Source: Candidatus Gastranaerophilales bacterium
GTDB taxonomy: Bacteria > Cyanobacteriota > Vampirovibrionia > Gastranaerophilales > Gastranaerophilaceae
DNA: 64,000 nucleotides
Direction: 5' to 3'
Assembly: GCA_910586855.1 (NCBI GenBank)
Contig: CAJUJH010000002.1
Location: 62,001-126,000 of the forward strand
Shown here: positions 53,737-62,206 of the stretch, piece after piece
Layout of the letters: each line of letters starts with the position of its first letter
How positions within the stretch are numbered: position 1 is the stretch's first letter
The notes under the pieces: model-generated
What the model was told of the DNA's origin: nothing
The model's input: the letters and a program-made list of their open reading frames with translations, nothing else
The model's database searches: none
Position numbers and translations under genes: made by a program

Positions 53737-54399
53737 ATGGTTTTAAATTTAGTTAAAACAGCAAAATTTGATATTCAAAAAGTTTTAGCAGAGCTTGCAA
53801 AAACTAACCCCCTATTTTGTAGCGAGCTTGAATTTCAGTTTTATTTAGCTTGGAAAATCAAGGAATTATACGCAGATGAATATAAAATCTGTATTGAATA
53901 TCCTATGAAAAGTTTTGAAGGGAAAAACAGGAATATAGATTTGCTTTTGATTGATAGTAATAATGCTTATATTCCGATTGAGCTTAAATATAAACCAAGA
54001 AAATTTAGTCAGACAATCAAAGGCTTTGAATACAACTTAAAGGAACAAGGTGCCAATGATTTAGCAAGATATGGACATTTAAAAGATATTTCAAGGATTG
54101 AATATTTTAAAAAGGCTGAAAAAAGTTTTAAATGCGGCTATGTAATTACAATAACCAATTATGAAAGGTTGTGGCAAGGAATTACTAATCCCAAACAGAC
54201 AGATTATGAATTTTCTTTAAAGGATAATTCGCTTATACAAAAAGGAATTAAAAACTGGGCTGAAAATACTTCGGAATATAATAAAAAATCTTGTCCGCCG
54301 GTTATTTTAGAAAATAATTATCGCTTAAAATGGTTTGACTATTGCAATTTTGATAAACCTAACGGATTATTTAGGGTTTTAATTACGGAAGTTAAATAG
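53737..54399 (+). CDS. PD-(D/E)XK-like nuclease family protein
   Basis: This 220-residue protein has NIDLLLIDSNNAYIPIELKYKPRKF, i.e. Asp68, Glu82 and Lys84 in a PD-(D/E)XK pattern, with Glu30/Glu32 upstream possibly contributing. This suggests a nuclease of the restriction-endonuclease fold. No specific family is recognised. The stop is 9 bp before the next gene, so the two are a pair. It is possibly a restriction or anti-phage factor of island B. Confidence 0.6.
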   Translation: MVLNLVKTAKFDIQKVLAELAKTNPLFCSELEFQFYLAWKIKELYADEYKICIEYPMKSFEGKNRNIDLLLIDSNNAYIPIELKYKPRKFSQTIKGFEYNLKEQGANDLARYGHLKDISRIEYFKKAEKSFKCGYVITITNYERLWQGITNPKQTDYEFSLKDNSLIQKGIKNWAENTSEYNKKSCPPVILENNYRLKWFDYCNFDKPNGLFRVLITEVK

Positions 54400-54407
54400 G
54401 TGGAAAT

Positions 54408-54698
54408 ATGGCTAAAGAAAGCAATATAAAACGTGAAATAGAAAAACTTTTATCAATAATGCCAAAGGATTTGGAATTTAGCGCAAAATGGTTTAAGAGT
54501 ACGTTAAATGGGCTTTATGGTAGAGCAAAAGACTGCTATATTCCGTCAGATTATTGTTACAACAGGAAAAACAACGGAATAAACTATGGAAAACAACCGC
54601 ATTATTTTCTTTATCTTGGTCTTGGAAAGTATAAATATGTGGGAAAAGATTATAAATATACGGGCGAAGTAGAACATAGGCAGAGAAAAATAAAATAA
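54408..54698 (+). CDS. small unknown partner protein, 96 aa
   Basis: This small basic protein is followed closely by a 23-residue ORF. Its core is CYIPSDYCYNRKNNGINYGK, then PHYFLYLGLGKYKYVGKDYKYTGEVEHR. I recall similar domains at the ends of some restriction and HNH proteins, but I cannot name the family. It is cotranscribed with the PD-(D/E)XK gene, so it may be a separate subunit of the same activity. Confidence 0.6.
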   Translation: MAKESNIKREIEKLLSIMPKDLEFSAKWFKSTLNGLYGRAKDCYIPSDYCYNRKNNGINYGKQPHYFLYLGLGKYKYVGKDYKYTGEVEHRQRKIK

Positions 54699-54708
54699 GC
54701 AAAGTGCT

Positions 54709-54780
54709 ATGATAAGATTTATTGAAATAATACTTATTTGGATTGTTATATTAGCTTTAGCATCATTATTAGGCTGGTAA
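54709..54780 (+). CDS. possible 23-aa membrane peptide
   Basis: ATG at 54709 encodes 23 residues, largely one hydrophobic stretch (IRFIEIILIWIVILALASLL), ending in TAA at 54780. Only a weak ribosome site is seen. It could be a small membrane toxin or holin-like peptide of island B, or chance. Confidence 0.3.
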   Translation: MIRFIEIILIWIVILALASLLGW

Positions 54781-55253
54781 GGGCTTTTTAAAATAACCCC
54801 GCGGGGTGCGGGGAAAAGAAAAATAAAAAGAATGAATATTTTAGTTTATATAAAAATACCCTATATAAAACTATAAGATTTAATAAAACATAAAATATTT
54901 GATGATTATATCGAAATTGTTGTCGTTATGTAGGTTTTAGTCATTTCAAAATCAAAATTTAACCACAATAAAATAACGTGTTTGGTAAGAAACAAATAAA
55001 ATTTTGTATTATTAGGCTTATGATTATATCGAAATTCAGATGTTAAAAGCTTTTTGAACTTGTCAAAGTTCAAGGCTTATTTAGATTGAAAAAGAGAGGA
55101 AGGTGAGACCCAAACAAAAATTTTATAGCACTTGTAATATTTCTTCACAATGCATATTTTTTAGAATGCAGATGTAGAACAAATGTCCGCCCTGTTAAAA
55201 ATTTATTGTATAACATAAAATCAACAATAATAAGGGTTTTGCCGATATTTTTC

Positions 55254-55282
55254 TTGACAAATATCTGTTAAATTGATATCAT
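55254..55282 (+). promoter_or_regulatory. strong sigma-70 promoter before the recombinase leader
   Basis: TTGACA (55254-55259) and TATCAT (55277-55282) are spaced by 17 bp. It drives a leader of about 390 nt before the serine recombinase ATG at 55679. Confidence 0.75.
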
Positions 55283-55482
55283 ACAGGAGTAAATTATAAG
55301 AAGCTTTTCGACGTTAGCGAATGGATAAACGCCCCGGCAGTGGAGAACCAGATGCCATGGTTACTAAAACAAGGGTTCAGATGTTAGTAGTTGGATGACG
55401 AAATACATCGTTAACTTAACCAGATAATAAACTTTTGAGACTAGTTTTGACTAGCATTTAAATATAATTTACATTTTATCTT

Positions 55483-55580
55483 GGGAGTTAAATAGGAAGA
55501 TACTTAATCAAATTTGATTAAGTTTTATCACGTGTTTGGGTATACTCTAAACAGGCGAAATTTTGGTATTTAAAACTCCC
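55483..55580 (+). promoter_or_regulatory. nested inverted repeats in the recombinase leader
   Basis: A perfect palindrome (ACTTAATCAAATTTGATTAAGT, 55502-55523) lies within a larger pair of arms, GGGAGTTAAATA (55483-55494) and TATTTAAAACTCCC (55567-55580, two extra A). These could be a recombinase binding site, an operator or an RNA switch in the leader. Confidence 0.45.
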
Positions 55581-55678
55581 TGAATAGACTTAGAATTTGA
55601 TTTTTCAGTCATTTCAGTGGTGAAGTCTTTACTTCAAACACTCGTCATCCTACAAACAAGTAAAAAGGAGATTTTACT

Positions 55679-56290
55679 ATGAACAGAATGACGACCAAAG
55701 GACAAAACGTCGGGTATATCAGGGTTAGTTCCATTGAACAGAATACTAAAAGCCAAAAGGAATTATTGAAAAATGTCGGTATGGACAAGGTTTTTGAAGA
55801 AAAAATAAGCGGCAAAAATGCTAAACGTCCGGAACTTCAAGCTATGCTTGAATATGTTAGAGAAGGCGATACCGTATATGTTAAAGATTTATCCCGCCTT
55901 GCGCGTAATACAAAGGATTTATTAAACATTGTTGAATACCTTACCAATAAAGGTGTAGCACTGAAAAGTATCAAAGAAAATATTGATACATCTACAAATT
56001 TCGGTAAATTGATGATAACTTTTTTAGCCGCAATTTATGAATTTGAACGTGCAAATCTTTTGGAAAGACAACGTGACGGTATTGCAGTTGCTAAAATGCA
56101 GGGCAAATATAAAGGCAGAAAGAAGGTTGCAAAGCCCGATAATTTTGATGAAGTTTACAGGAAATGGCAAAAACGTGAAATTAAATCATCTGTCGCCATC
56201 CGGGAATTAAATATCAGCGAATATGCGTTTTATAAGTTTGTTCGTGATGGCCAAGCTGAAGCACAGGAAAAGGGGTGCGCAAATGGCTAG
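55679..56290 (+). CDS. small serine recombinase (resolvase/invertase) of island B
   Basis: This 203-residue serine recombinase is closely similar to the island A protein: Ser17 in VGYIRVSS, KDLSRLARNTKDLL near 75, YEFERANLLERQRDGIAVAK near 125, and a C-terminal HTH. AAGGAG precedes the ATG. The integrase ATG starts within its last codons (8-bp overlap). The matched pair serine plus tyrosine recombinase in both islands suggests one functional module. Confidence 0.93.
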   Translation: MNRMTTKGQNVGYIRVSSIEQNTKSQKELLKNVGMDKVFEEKISGKNAKRPELQAMLEYVREGDTVYVKDLSRLARNTKDLLNIVEYLTNKGVALKSIKENIDTSTNFGKLMITFLAAIYEFERANLLERQRDGIAVAKMQGKYKGRKKVAKPDNFDEVYRKWQKREIKSSVAIRELNISEYAFYKFVRDGQAEAQEKGCANG

Positions 56291-57527
56291 AGGAAGACGA
56301 AAAAACGGCGAAGGTTGTTTTTCTAAAAACGGCAACGGCTATGATTACAGGATTTCCTATATTGATAATTCAGGAAAACGCAAATATAAATACTTTTGGG
56401 CAAAATCAAAAGATGAATGTCTTGCAAAGGCTAATAAATGGCGAAATGAGCAAGAGGGCATATATTCTGATGATGTTAATGCATATTGGACTGTCGCACA
56501 ATGGGCAAATTGTTGGTTTGATAATTTTGTTACAGGTCATGTTAAAGTTACTACAATTAGTGATGACAGAAGCATTTTAGATAAACATATTATACCCGGC
56601 ATAGGAAATATAAGGTTAAAAGACCTTACAGGTTTAAAACTGACAAGATTTTATAACGAATGCTTGAAGAAAAGTAACGGCAGAGGCGGAACACTTGACC
56701 CTAAAACAGTTAAGAATATCCGTGCCGTTGTAAACAGGATGCTTGAATGCGCATATCAAAACGATATTATCAAGGAAAACCCCAATAATAAAGCTAAATA
56801 CCCAAAAACTACAAAGAAAGAAACGGAAATATTAAGCCCTGAAGATTACGATAAACTTATAAAATATTGCTGCGAGCAAGGTACTCAATGGGATATGTTA
56901 ATAATATTCTTTCTCTGTGTTGGTTCAAGATTGGGCGAAACACTTGGTTTGCAGTGGTCAAAGATTAATTTTGAAAAATATACAATAAGAATTGACCAAC
57001 AAATGCAGGCAGTGCCAAACAAAGATAAAAATTCAAAGTATAAGTATAAAAAAGAAATAATTGACTCAACTAAAACAAAATCATCAAACAGAACGATACC
57101 AATGTTTAAGGAAGTTGAGCAAATACTTCGCCATGTTAGGAAACTGCAAGCCAAAAACAAACTAAGGCTGGGGCAAAAATATTTTAGGCAGCTTGACCTT
57201 GTATTTGCAAAGGATGATGGCGATTTTATATGCGATACAACATTTAGAGCCTTTGTTAATAAACGACTTAAAGAGGCAGGCATTGAATATTATAAAATAC
57301 ATTCATTCAGGCATTCCTGTGCTACGGCATTATTTGAAGGAAAAGCAGATATTAAAAAGGTTTCAAAATGGCTTGGGCATAGCGGTATAGGTATTACTTT
57401 AGATACATATACACACGTATTACCGCATCAATTAGAAGAACTTGCAGACCTTCAAAGTAATCGCCTTAAAAGAATATTTAACAGTAATGAAAAAGAAATT
57501 CCGGATGAACTTATACCACATAAATAG
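56283..57527 (+). CDS. tyrosine recombinase (integrase of island B)
   Basis: This integrase of about 414 residues has an N-terminal arm-binding part (GRRKNGEGCFSKNGNGYDYRISY), a core-binding domain and a catalytic domain with Arg in VGSRLGETLGLQW, HSFRHSCATALF (His-x-x-Arg), GHSGIGITLDTYTHVLP with the Tyr. I chose ATG 56283 because it has an AAGGGG site and gives a normal N-terminus; the frame is open to 56223. The gene ends 166 bp before the TTATGAG core at 57694, the usual place of an integrase beside its attachment site. Confidence 0.93.
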   Translation: MARGRRKNGEGCFSKNGNGYDYRISYIDNSGKRKYKYFWAKSKDECLAKANKWRNEQEGIYSDDVNAYWTVAQWANCWFDNFVTGHVKVTTISDDRSILDKHIIPGIGNIRLKDLTGLKLTRFYNECLKKSNGRGGTLDPKTVKNIRAVVNRMLECAYQNDIIKENPNNKAKYPKTTKKETEILSPEDYDKLIKYCCEQGTQWDMLIIFFLCVGSRLGETLGLQWSKINFEKYTIRIDQQMQAVPNKDKNSKYKYKKEIIDSTKTKSSNRTIPMFKEVEQILRHVRKLQAKNKLRLGQKYFRQLDLVFAKDDGDFICDTTFRAFVNKRLKEAGIEYYKIHSFRHSCATALFEGKADIKKVSKWLGHSGIGITLDTYTHVLPHQLEELADLQSNRLKRIFNSNEKEIPDELIPHK

Positions 57528-57582
57528 TACAAAACGGGGGAATAAAAATGAAAGAAAATAAAAAGAAAATTATACAAAAAAT

Positions 57583-57603
57583 GACCTACAATTATTGTAG
57601 GTC
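57583..57603 (+). terminator. hairpin after the island B integrase
   Basis: GACCTACAA (57583-57591) pairs with TTGTAGGTC (57595-57603) around a 3-base loop, 55 bases beyond the integrase stop. TTCCCT follows, so the T run is weak. The sequence resembles the palindrome at 48061-48080. Confidence 0.55.
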
Positions 57604-57629
57604 TTCCCTACAATTTAAAGCAAAAAGCC

Positions 57630-57732
<103 letters not shown>

Positions 57733-57773
57733 ATATTTAATTTCTAATTGGCAAAAGTGCCAACCGTATCTAC

Positions 57774-57802
57774 ATTATTAAATGCTGAAAATAAAATTTC
57801 AA
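57774..57802 (-). promoter_or_regulatory. orphan tRNA-fMet promoter
   Basis: On the minus strand TTGAAA (57797-57802) and AATAAT (57774-57779) lie at 17 bp spacing, the same promoter as at 48000-48028. It would transcribe the half tRNA into the right end of island B. Confidence 0.55.
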
Positions 57803-57888
57803 GTGTTAAAATTTTCAAAGATTTTTTAGTAAGGTTTAAGGCTAATTTTGTGATTTGTTTAGCTCTTTTGAACTAAAAACGACTTCTC

Positions 57889-57917
57889 TTGTAACATAAT
57901 TTCACAATATTTGTAAT
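57889..57917 (+). promoter_or_regulatory. possible promoter of the lpt-lpx cluster
   Basis: TTGTAA (57889-57894) and TGTAAT (57912-57917) at 17 bp spacing, 106 bases before the lptC ATG. This is the best fit in the gap after the island. Confidence 0.4.
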
Positions 57918-58022
57918 ACAGGGCGGTATTCATGCTAAAATTGGTTTTGTTATTAATAGCAAAAAGTTTTTAAACGAGGAAAATAAGCGTTTGAAACAAG
58001 AAGTGCAGGCGTTTTAGAAAAT

Positions 58023-58646
58023 ATGTTGAACAAGAAAAAAATCTATGCAGGCGTATTTTTAACGGTTTTTGGCATTTGTCTTTTCGGGTTTATCTGGTCT
58101 TGGATAGTTACAAAAGACATACGGTCAAATTCTGTGTCCGATGAAGTCAAAAACAGGCGTGTGACTGTAGGTAATCTTGTTTTAACGGAAACCAAAGATG
58201 AAAAAGTTTATTGGGAACTTTATGCTAAAAAAGGAAGCTATGAAGCAACTACAGGGCTTGTTGTTTTAGAAAATGCTATGGGCAACTTTTACAATAAAGA
58301 AAATGAAGTTGTGTTAAGCGTGGAATCAAGCAGAGGCACCTACAAAGAAGATGAAAAAATTATTACGCTTGAAGGAGATACTTTGATTGTTGCAAAAGAC
58401 GGCTATTCTATTCAAGCGGATAAAATTGTCTGGAAAGGCAGAGATGAAGATATTGTGGCTTCCGGGAATGTTTTAGTAAAAAGCAAAGATATGTTTGAAG
58501 CCAGAAGCGAAAAAGCTATATTTAACTATGATTTTACAAAGTTTAGGATTGAAGGAAAATGTATTTCATCCATCTTTGATACAAAAAAAGATGAAAGCAC
58601 AGGCAAAAAAAGCTCATTTAATCTTAGCTTAGGGGGTAAAAAATAA
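58023..58646 (+). CDS. lptC: LPS export protein LptC
   Basis: This 207-residue protein has one N-terminal membrane helix (about 8-28) and a periplasmic beta-jellyroll domain with the family pattern: ETKDEKVYWELYAKKGSYEA, then LENAMGNFYNKENEVVLSVESSRGTYK, then DGYSIQADKIVWKGRDEDIVASGNV. LptC sits in the inner membrane and takes LPS from LptBFG to LptA. It is directly followed by the LptA/OstA gene; the two stop and start codons are adjacent. The lptBFG genes are not in the window. Confidence 0.85.
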   Translation: MLNKKKIYAGVFLTVFGICLFGFIWSWIVTKDIRSNSVSDEVKNRRVTVGNLVLTETKDEKVYWELYAKKGSYEATTGLVVLENAMGNFYNKENEVVLSVESSRGTYKEDEKIITLEGDTLIVAKDGYSIQADKIVWKGRDEDIVASGNVLVKSKDMFEARSEKAIFNYDFTKFRIEGKCISSIFDTKKDESTGKKSSFNLSLGGKK

Positions 58647-59615
58647 ATGAAAAAAATATTATTAACATTATTTATAATGTCTTTTACCATAATCGGGGCA
58701 AATTGCGCCAATGTTGTAATTGAAGCAGCTAACCAGCAGATAAATGTTGATAAAAACAAAGGTTTTTTCTCAGGTGATGTAAAGGTTTCTGTTGGGGATA
58801 TTGTTGTAAAAAGCCCAAGAGCTGAGCTTGATTTGGAGCCAAAATCTAAAAAACCTTCTTTGGCTGTGTTTTTTGATAATCCTTATGCTTTTCAAAATAA
58901 AGATAATAAAAAACACGAAATTAAAGCAAATATAATGAAAGTTTCTTTAATTAATAAAACTCTTAGAGCTGAAGGCAATACCCAATCTATTATGATGAAG
59001 GACAGACAGCCTTTAATCACGATAAATTCTGATTCACAAGAATATGATACAAATACAAAAATTATGAAGGCAGATGGGTCTGTAATAGTTCATTATCAGG
59101 ATGTTGAGACATTTTCTGATTCCGCTTCAGCGATTATTGATAAAAACGGCGAAGTGCAGAATTTAAAACTTATGGGGAATGTTGTGATGAAAGAAAAATC
59201 AAACATTTTAAAAGGAAATAAGTTTGAATATAAGCCTCAAAATCAGGAATATCAAATGTCTGGGAATACAAGTACGGATGTTACCTTTGAAGATGGGTCA
59301 AGACTTTTTGTTCAGGCAAGATATCAGCAATATAACAGAAATACTAATAATATGATTGCAGGGGGCAATGTTCGTATAAAATTTAAAGATTATACGGCAG
59401 TTGGTCCAAAAGCTCAGGTTTTTATAGATAACACAACACAAAAACCAAATAAGGTTGTATTTACTGGACGCTCAAAAATAACACAGGGCGCAAGCACGGT
59501 TGAAGCAGATATTATAACAATGACAATGAGTCCGAAAGAATTTAATGCGACAGGAAATGTTAAAACAAGCATTTCGGGCGGAAGTGGTGACAATGATATG
59601 GAGATTATGCCTTAA
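58647..59615 (+). CDS. lptA: LptA/OstA-like periplasmic LPS transport protein
   Basis: This 322-residue protein has a signal peptide of about 20 residues (KKILLTLFIMSFTIIGANC) and then OstA-type beta-strand repeats: VVIEAANQQINVDKNKGFFSGDV, AEGNTQSIMM, NVVMKEKSNILKGNKFEY, GGNVRIKFKDY, EADIITMTMSPKEFNATGNV. It is longer than E. coli LptA (185) and may span more of the envelope. A Cys at the end of the signal may or may not be lipidated. It follows lptC without a gap. Confidence 0.82.
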   Translation: MKKILLTLFIMSFTIIGANCANVVIEAANQQINVDKNKGFFSGDVKVSVGDIVVKSPRAELDLEPKSKKPSLAVFFDNPYAFQNKDNKKHEIKANIMKVSLINKTLRAEGNTQSIMMKDRQPLITINSDSQEYDTNTKIMKADGSVIVHYQDVETFSDSASAIIDKNGEVQNLKLMGNVVMKEKSNILKGNKFEYKPQNQEYQMSGNTSTDVTFEDGSRLFVQARYQQYNRNTNNMIAGGNVRIKFKDYTAVGPKAQVFIDNTTQKPNKVVFTGRSKITQGASTVEADIITMTMSPKEFNATGNVKTSISGGSGDNDMEIMP

Positions 59616-59617
59616 TT

Positions 59618-60436
59618 ATGAGTATTACACTTGAAAATAAGCAATGTTTAATGGCAGGAGACGGGCTTTTGCCTGTGAAGATGGCGCAGGCAGCTAAAGA
59701 AAACGGTTTTGAAGTTATAGCAATTTCTTTATCTGATGATAATTATAAAGAACTTACAAAATACTGTTCAAAGGTTCTTCCCTTTGGTTTTGGGCAGGCA
59801 AACAGTATTAAACAGGCACTTATTGATGAAGGAATCAAGCAGCTTACTTTTTTAGGCAAGGTTTCAAAAACCATGCTTTTAAGGCGCCCAAAACTTGAAC
59901 CTATGGCGATTGAATTTCTAAAAGAAGCGCCAAAACTCAATGATGATGCTATTATGCTGAAAATTGTAAAAGAGATGGAAGATATCGGGATTACAATTTT
60001 AGACCAGACGATTTTCATTAAAAGCCTAATGGTGCAAAAGGGTGTTATAACAAAAACCCAGCCTAATGAAACACAGCTGATGGATGTAGAATACGGTTTT
60101 AAAATTGCAAAAGAGATGGGAAAGCTTGATATAGGGCAATCTGTTGTCATGAAAGATAAGATGATTATGGCAGTGGAAGCAATTGAGGGTACTGATAAAT
60201 GCATTAAACGCGGCGGCAAGCTTGCAAGAAAGAAAAATGCTGTTGTCGTAAAAGTTGCAAAACCTAATCAGGACAAACGTTTTGATATTCCGACCGTAGG
60301 GCTTAGAACTCTTCGTGTGATGAAGCATTACGGGGCTTCGGTTTTAGCGTTAGAGGCCGGTGAAACCATTATTGTAAACCAAGAAGAGATGGTAAAATAC
60401 GCTGATAAAAACAACATAGTAATAATGGCTGTGTAA
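59618..60436 (+). CDS. lpxI: UDP-2,3-diacylglucosamine diphosphatase LpxI
   Basis: This 272-residue DUF1009 protein makes lipid X from UDP-2,3-diacylglucosamine in the cytoplasm, replacing LpxH. It starts with a Rossmann-like region (LMAGDGLLPVKMAQAAKENGFEV), has LTFLGKVSKTMLL near 72 and the C-terminal catalytic part with EAIEGTDKCIKRGG near 190 and VVKVAKPNQDKRFDIPTVG. It lies between lptA (2 bp gap) and lpxB, so lipid A steps and transport are in one operon. Confidence 0.92.
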   Translation: MSITLENKQCLMAGDGLLPVKMAQAAKENGFEVIAISLSDDNYKELTKYCSKVLPFGFGQANSIKQALIDEGIKQLTFLGKVSKTMLLRRPKLEPMAIEFLKEAPKLNDDAIMLKIVKEMEDIGITILDQTIFIKSLMVQKGVITKTQPNETQLMDVEYGFKIAKEMGKLDIGQSVVMKDKMIMAVEAIEGTDKCIKRGGKLARKKNAVVVKVAKPNQDKRFDIPTVGLRTLRVMKHYGASVLALEAGETIIVNQEEMVKYADKNNIVIMAV

Positions 60437-60449
60437 TCAAACGGTTTTT

Positions 60450-61595
60450 TTGAAAGAATACGAAGTGAAGAATTTGAAAAAAGTTTTTATAATAACAGGA
60501 GAATCTTCAGGAGATAAGCATGCAAGCGGCGTTGCAAGGGAACTGATGGCTTTAAACCCTGATGTCAAAATTGAAGCTGTCGGTGGGGAAAACCTAAAAC
60601 GCGTTGGCGTAAAGCTTTTTTCAGACCAAAAAAAGATGGGTGCAATGGGGCTTACGCCAAAAGTTGTTATTGACCATATTTTTTTAGGGGCAAGGATTGT
60701 CAATTATTTAAAAAATGTTTTTAAGCCGGATTTAGTGCTATTGGTGGATTACGGGGCTTTCAACCTTGCAATTTCAAAACGGCTTAAAAAAGCTGGTATT
60801 AAGACGTTTTATTTTATTCCGCCGCAGATTTGGGCTTCAAGGAAATGGCGCCTGAATACGGTGAAAAAGAATGTTGATAAGGTTTTAACAATTTTTCCAT
60901 TTGAAGGTGAGATGTATGATAAAGCAGGGGTGCAAAATACATACGTTGGACATCCTCTTATTAAGGAACTGCCTGAAAAAGTGGATAAAAGAGAGTTCTT
61001 TTTGCGCCATGGGCTTGATTTAAACAAGAAACTTGTAGCTATTTTCCCCGGCTCCAGAGAGTTTGAGCTTAAATTTTTATTTAAAATTTTCTTAAAAACA
61101 GCTGCCTTAATTGAAAAAAGTCGAAAAGACGTTCAGTTTGTGGTTTCTCACGCGAGCAATCTTGGAAACGATGTGTTTGAGAGATTTAAATGCCATTATA
61201 AAACTATTAAAGGGGAAAACCATGCACTTTTATCTGTTTCTGATTCTCTAATTTTGGCGTCAGGTACTGTGGCACTTGAAGCAGCGCTTTACAAAACGCC
61301 TATGATTATAGCATACAGGGGACCTTTGTTTTTCTATATGGTGTATTTGCTTGTAAGGTCAATTAAAAAGGCGTGTTTGGTAAATATTATAACAGGTAAA
61401 GATATTGTGCCTGAATTTTTAATGTTTAATGCCAAGCCTAAAAAAATTGCAGATGAAATAAATAATATTTTAGATAATCAAAAAGTAAAAATGCTTCAAT
61501 TAAGCGGGTTTGATGAGGTTGAAAAATTACTGTCAGACAGACACTCGGTAGAAGAAGCAGCAAAAATCATAAATGAGGAATTATTAAAGAGTTAG
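60450..61595 (+). CDS. lpxB: lipid-A-disaccharide synthase
   Basis: This 381-residue GT19 enzyme joins lipid X and UDP-diacylglucosamine to lipid A disaccharide at the membrane. It begins KKVFIITGESSGDKHASGVAREL, then VGGENLKRVGVKLFSD, YFIPPQIWASRKWR near 115, VGHPLI near 165 and SGTVALEAAL near 270. The start is uncertain: TTG 60450, GTG 60465 or TTG 60474 (which gives the usual MKKVFIITGE). It follows lpxI by 13 bp. Confidence 0.93.
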   Translation: MKEYEVKNLKKVFIITGESSGDKHASGVARELMALNPDVKIEAVGGENLKRVGVKLFSDQKKMGAMGLTPKVVIDHIFLGARIVNYLKNVFKPDLVLLVDYGAFNLAISKRLKKAGIKTFYFIPPQIWASRKWRLNTVKKNVDKVLTIFPFEGEMYDKAGVQNTYVGHPLIKELPEKVDKREFFLRHGLDLNKKLVAIFPGSREFELKFLFKIFLKTAALIEKSRKDVQFVVSHASNLGNDVFERFKCHYKTIKGENHALLSVSDSLILASGTVALEAALYKTPMIIAYRGPLFFYMVYLLVRSIKKACLVNIITGKDIVPEFLMFNAKPKKIADEINNILDNQKVKMLQLSGFDEVEKLLSDRHSVEEAAKIINEELLKS

Positions 61596-61604
61596 GGGAA
61601 TAAT

Positions 61605-62186
61605 ATGGCAAATATCATCACACTTTCAAGGATTTTTTTAGCATTTATCGCAATGGGGCTTTTATTTTATGATGTGAAATATGCCCTGGTTTCGCTTATT
61701 TTAACCATTTTTGTTATGTGGTTTGACGGACTTGACGGGTATGTTGCAAGAAAATTTAATGAGACATCAAAACTTGGTGCAGTTCTTGACATTATGGGTG
61801 ATAGAATTGTTGAAAACCTTTATTGGATGAGCTTTTGCGCATTGGGATGGATTAGTGTTCTTGTTCCAATCATTGTTCTAACGCGCGGGATTGTAACCGA
61901 TTCTCTTCGTTCTTTAGCTTTAGCACAAGGGTTTACAGCATTTGGTGAAAAAACAATGATGCAGGGGAAAATTGCAAAATTTATTGTTGCATCAAATTTT
62001 TCAAGGTTTACATACGCTGTATGCAAGGCTTTAGCGTTTCTTTTATTGATTGCAGGACATCTTAAATTTAATACAGACCACACACTTTATATTATTGGTT
62101 TAATTTGCACTTGGATTTCAGTTATATTCTGTGTTTTAAGAGGTTTACCCGTTGTATTTGAATCTAAAAGATTTTTAAAAGATTAA
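61605..62186 (+). CDS. CDP-alcohol phosphatidyltransferase
   Basis: This 193-residue membrane enzyme has the CDP-alcohol transferase motif DG-x2-AR-x8-G-x3-D-x3-D in DGYVARKFNETSKLGAVLDIMGD at about 44-66, and four to five helices. PgsA-type enzymes make phosphatidylglycerol phosphate; the alcohol partner cannot be proved here. It follows lpxB by 9 bp and fits a phospholipid role in the same envelope operon. Confidence 0.85.
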   Translation: MANIITLSRIFLAFIAMGLLFYDVKYALVSLILTIFVMWFDGLDGYVARKFNETSKLGAVLDIMGDRIVENLYWMSFCALGWISVLVPIIVLTRGIVTDSLRSLALAQGFTAFGEKTMMQGKIAKFIVASNFSRFTYAVCKALAFLLLIAGHLKFNTDHTLYIIGLICTWISVIFCVLRGLPVVFESKRFLKD

Positions 62187-62206
62187 TCAAAAAGGTTTTA
62201 AAAGAT

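Larger units (their letters stand above)
54699..55678. other. about 1-kb region with few coding signals
   Basis: It holds a possible 23-aa membrane peptide (54709-54780), a GC-rich CCCCGCGGGG palindrome at 54797-54806, a 17-bp direct repeat (ATGATTATATCGAAATT at 54902-54918 and 55020-55036), and from 55254 the promoter and leader of the recombinase genes. The remainder shows no ORF. Confidence 0.5.

Noticed and set aside
54797..54813. CCCCGC/GCGGGG hairpin as a terminator of the plus-strand genes
   Set aside because: It is followed by AAAAG, not T, on the plus strand; no minus-strand gene ends there either.
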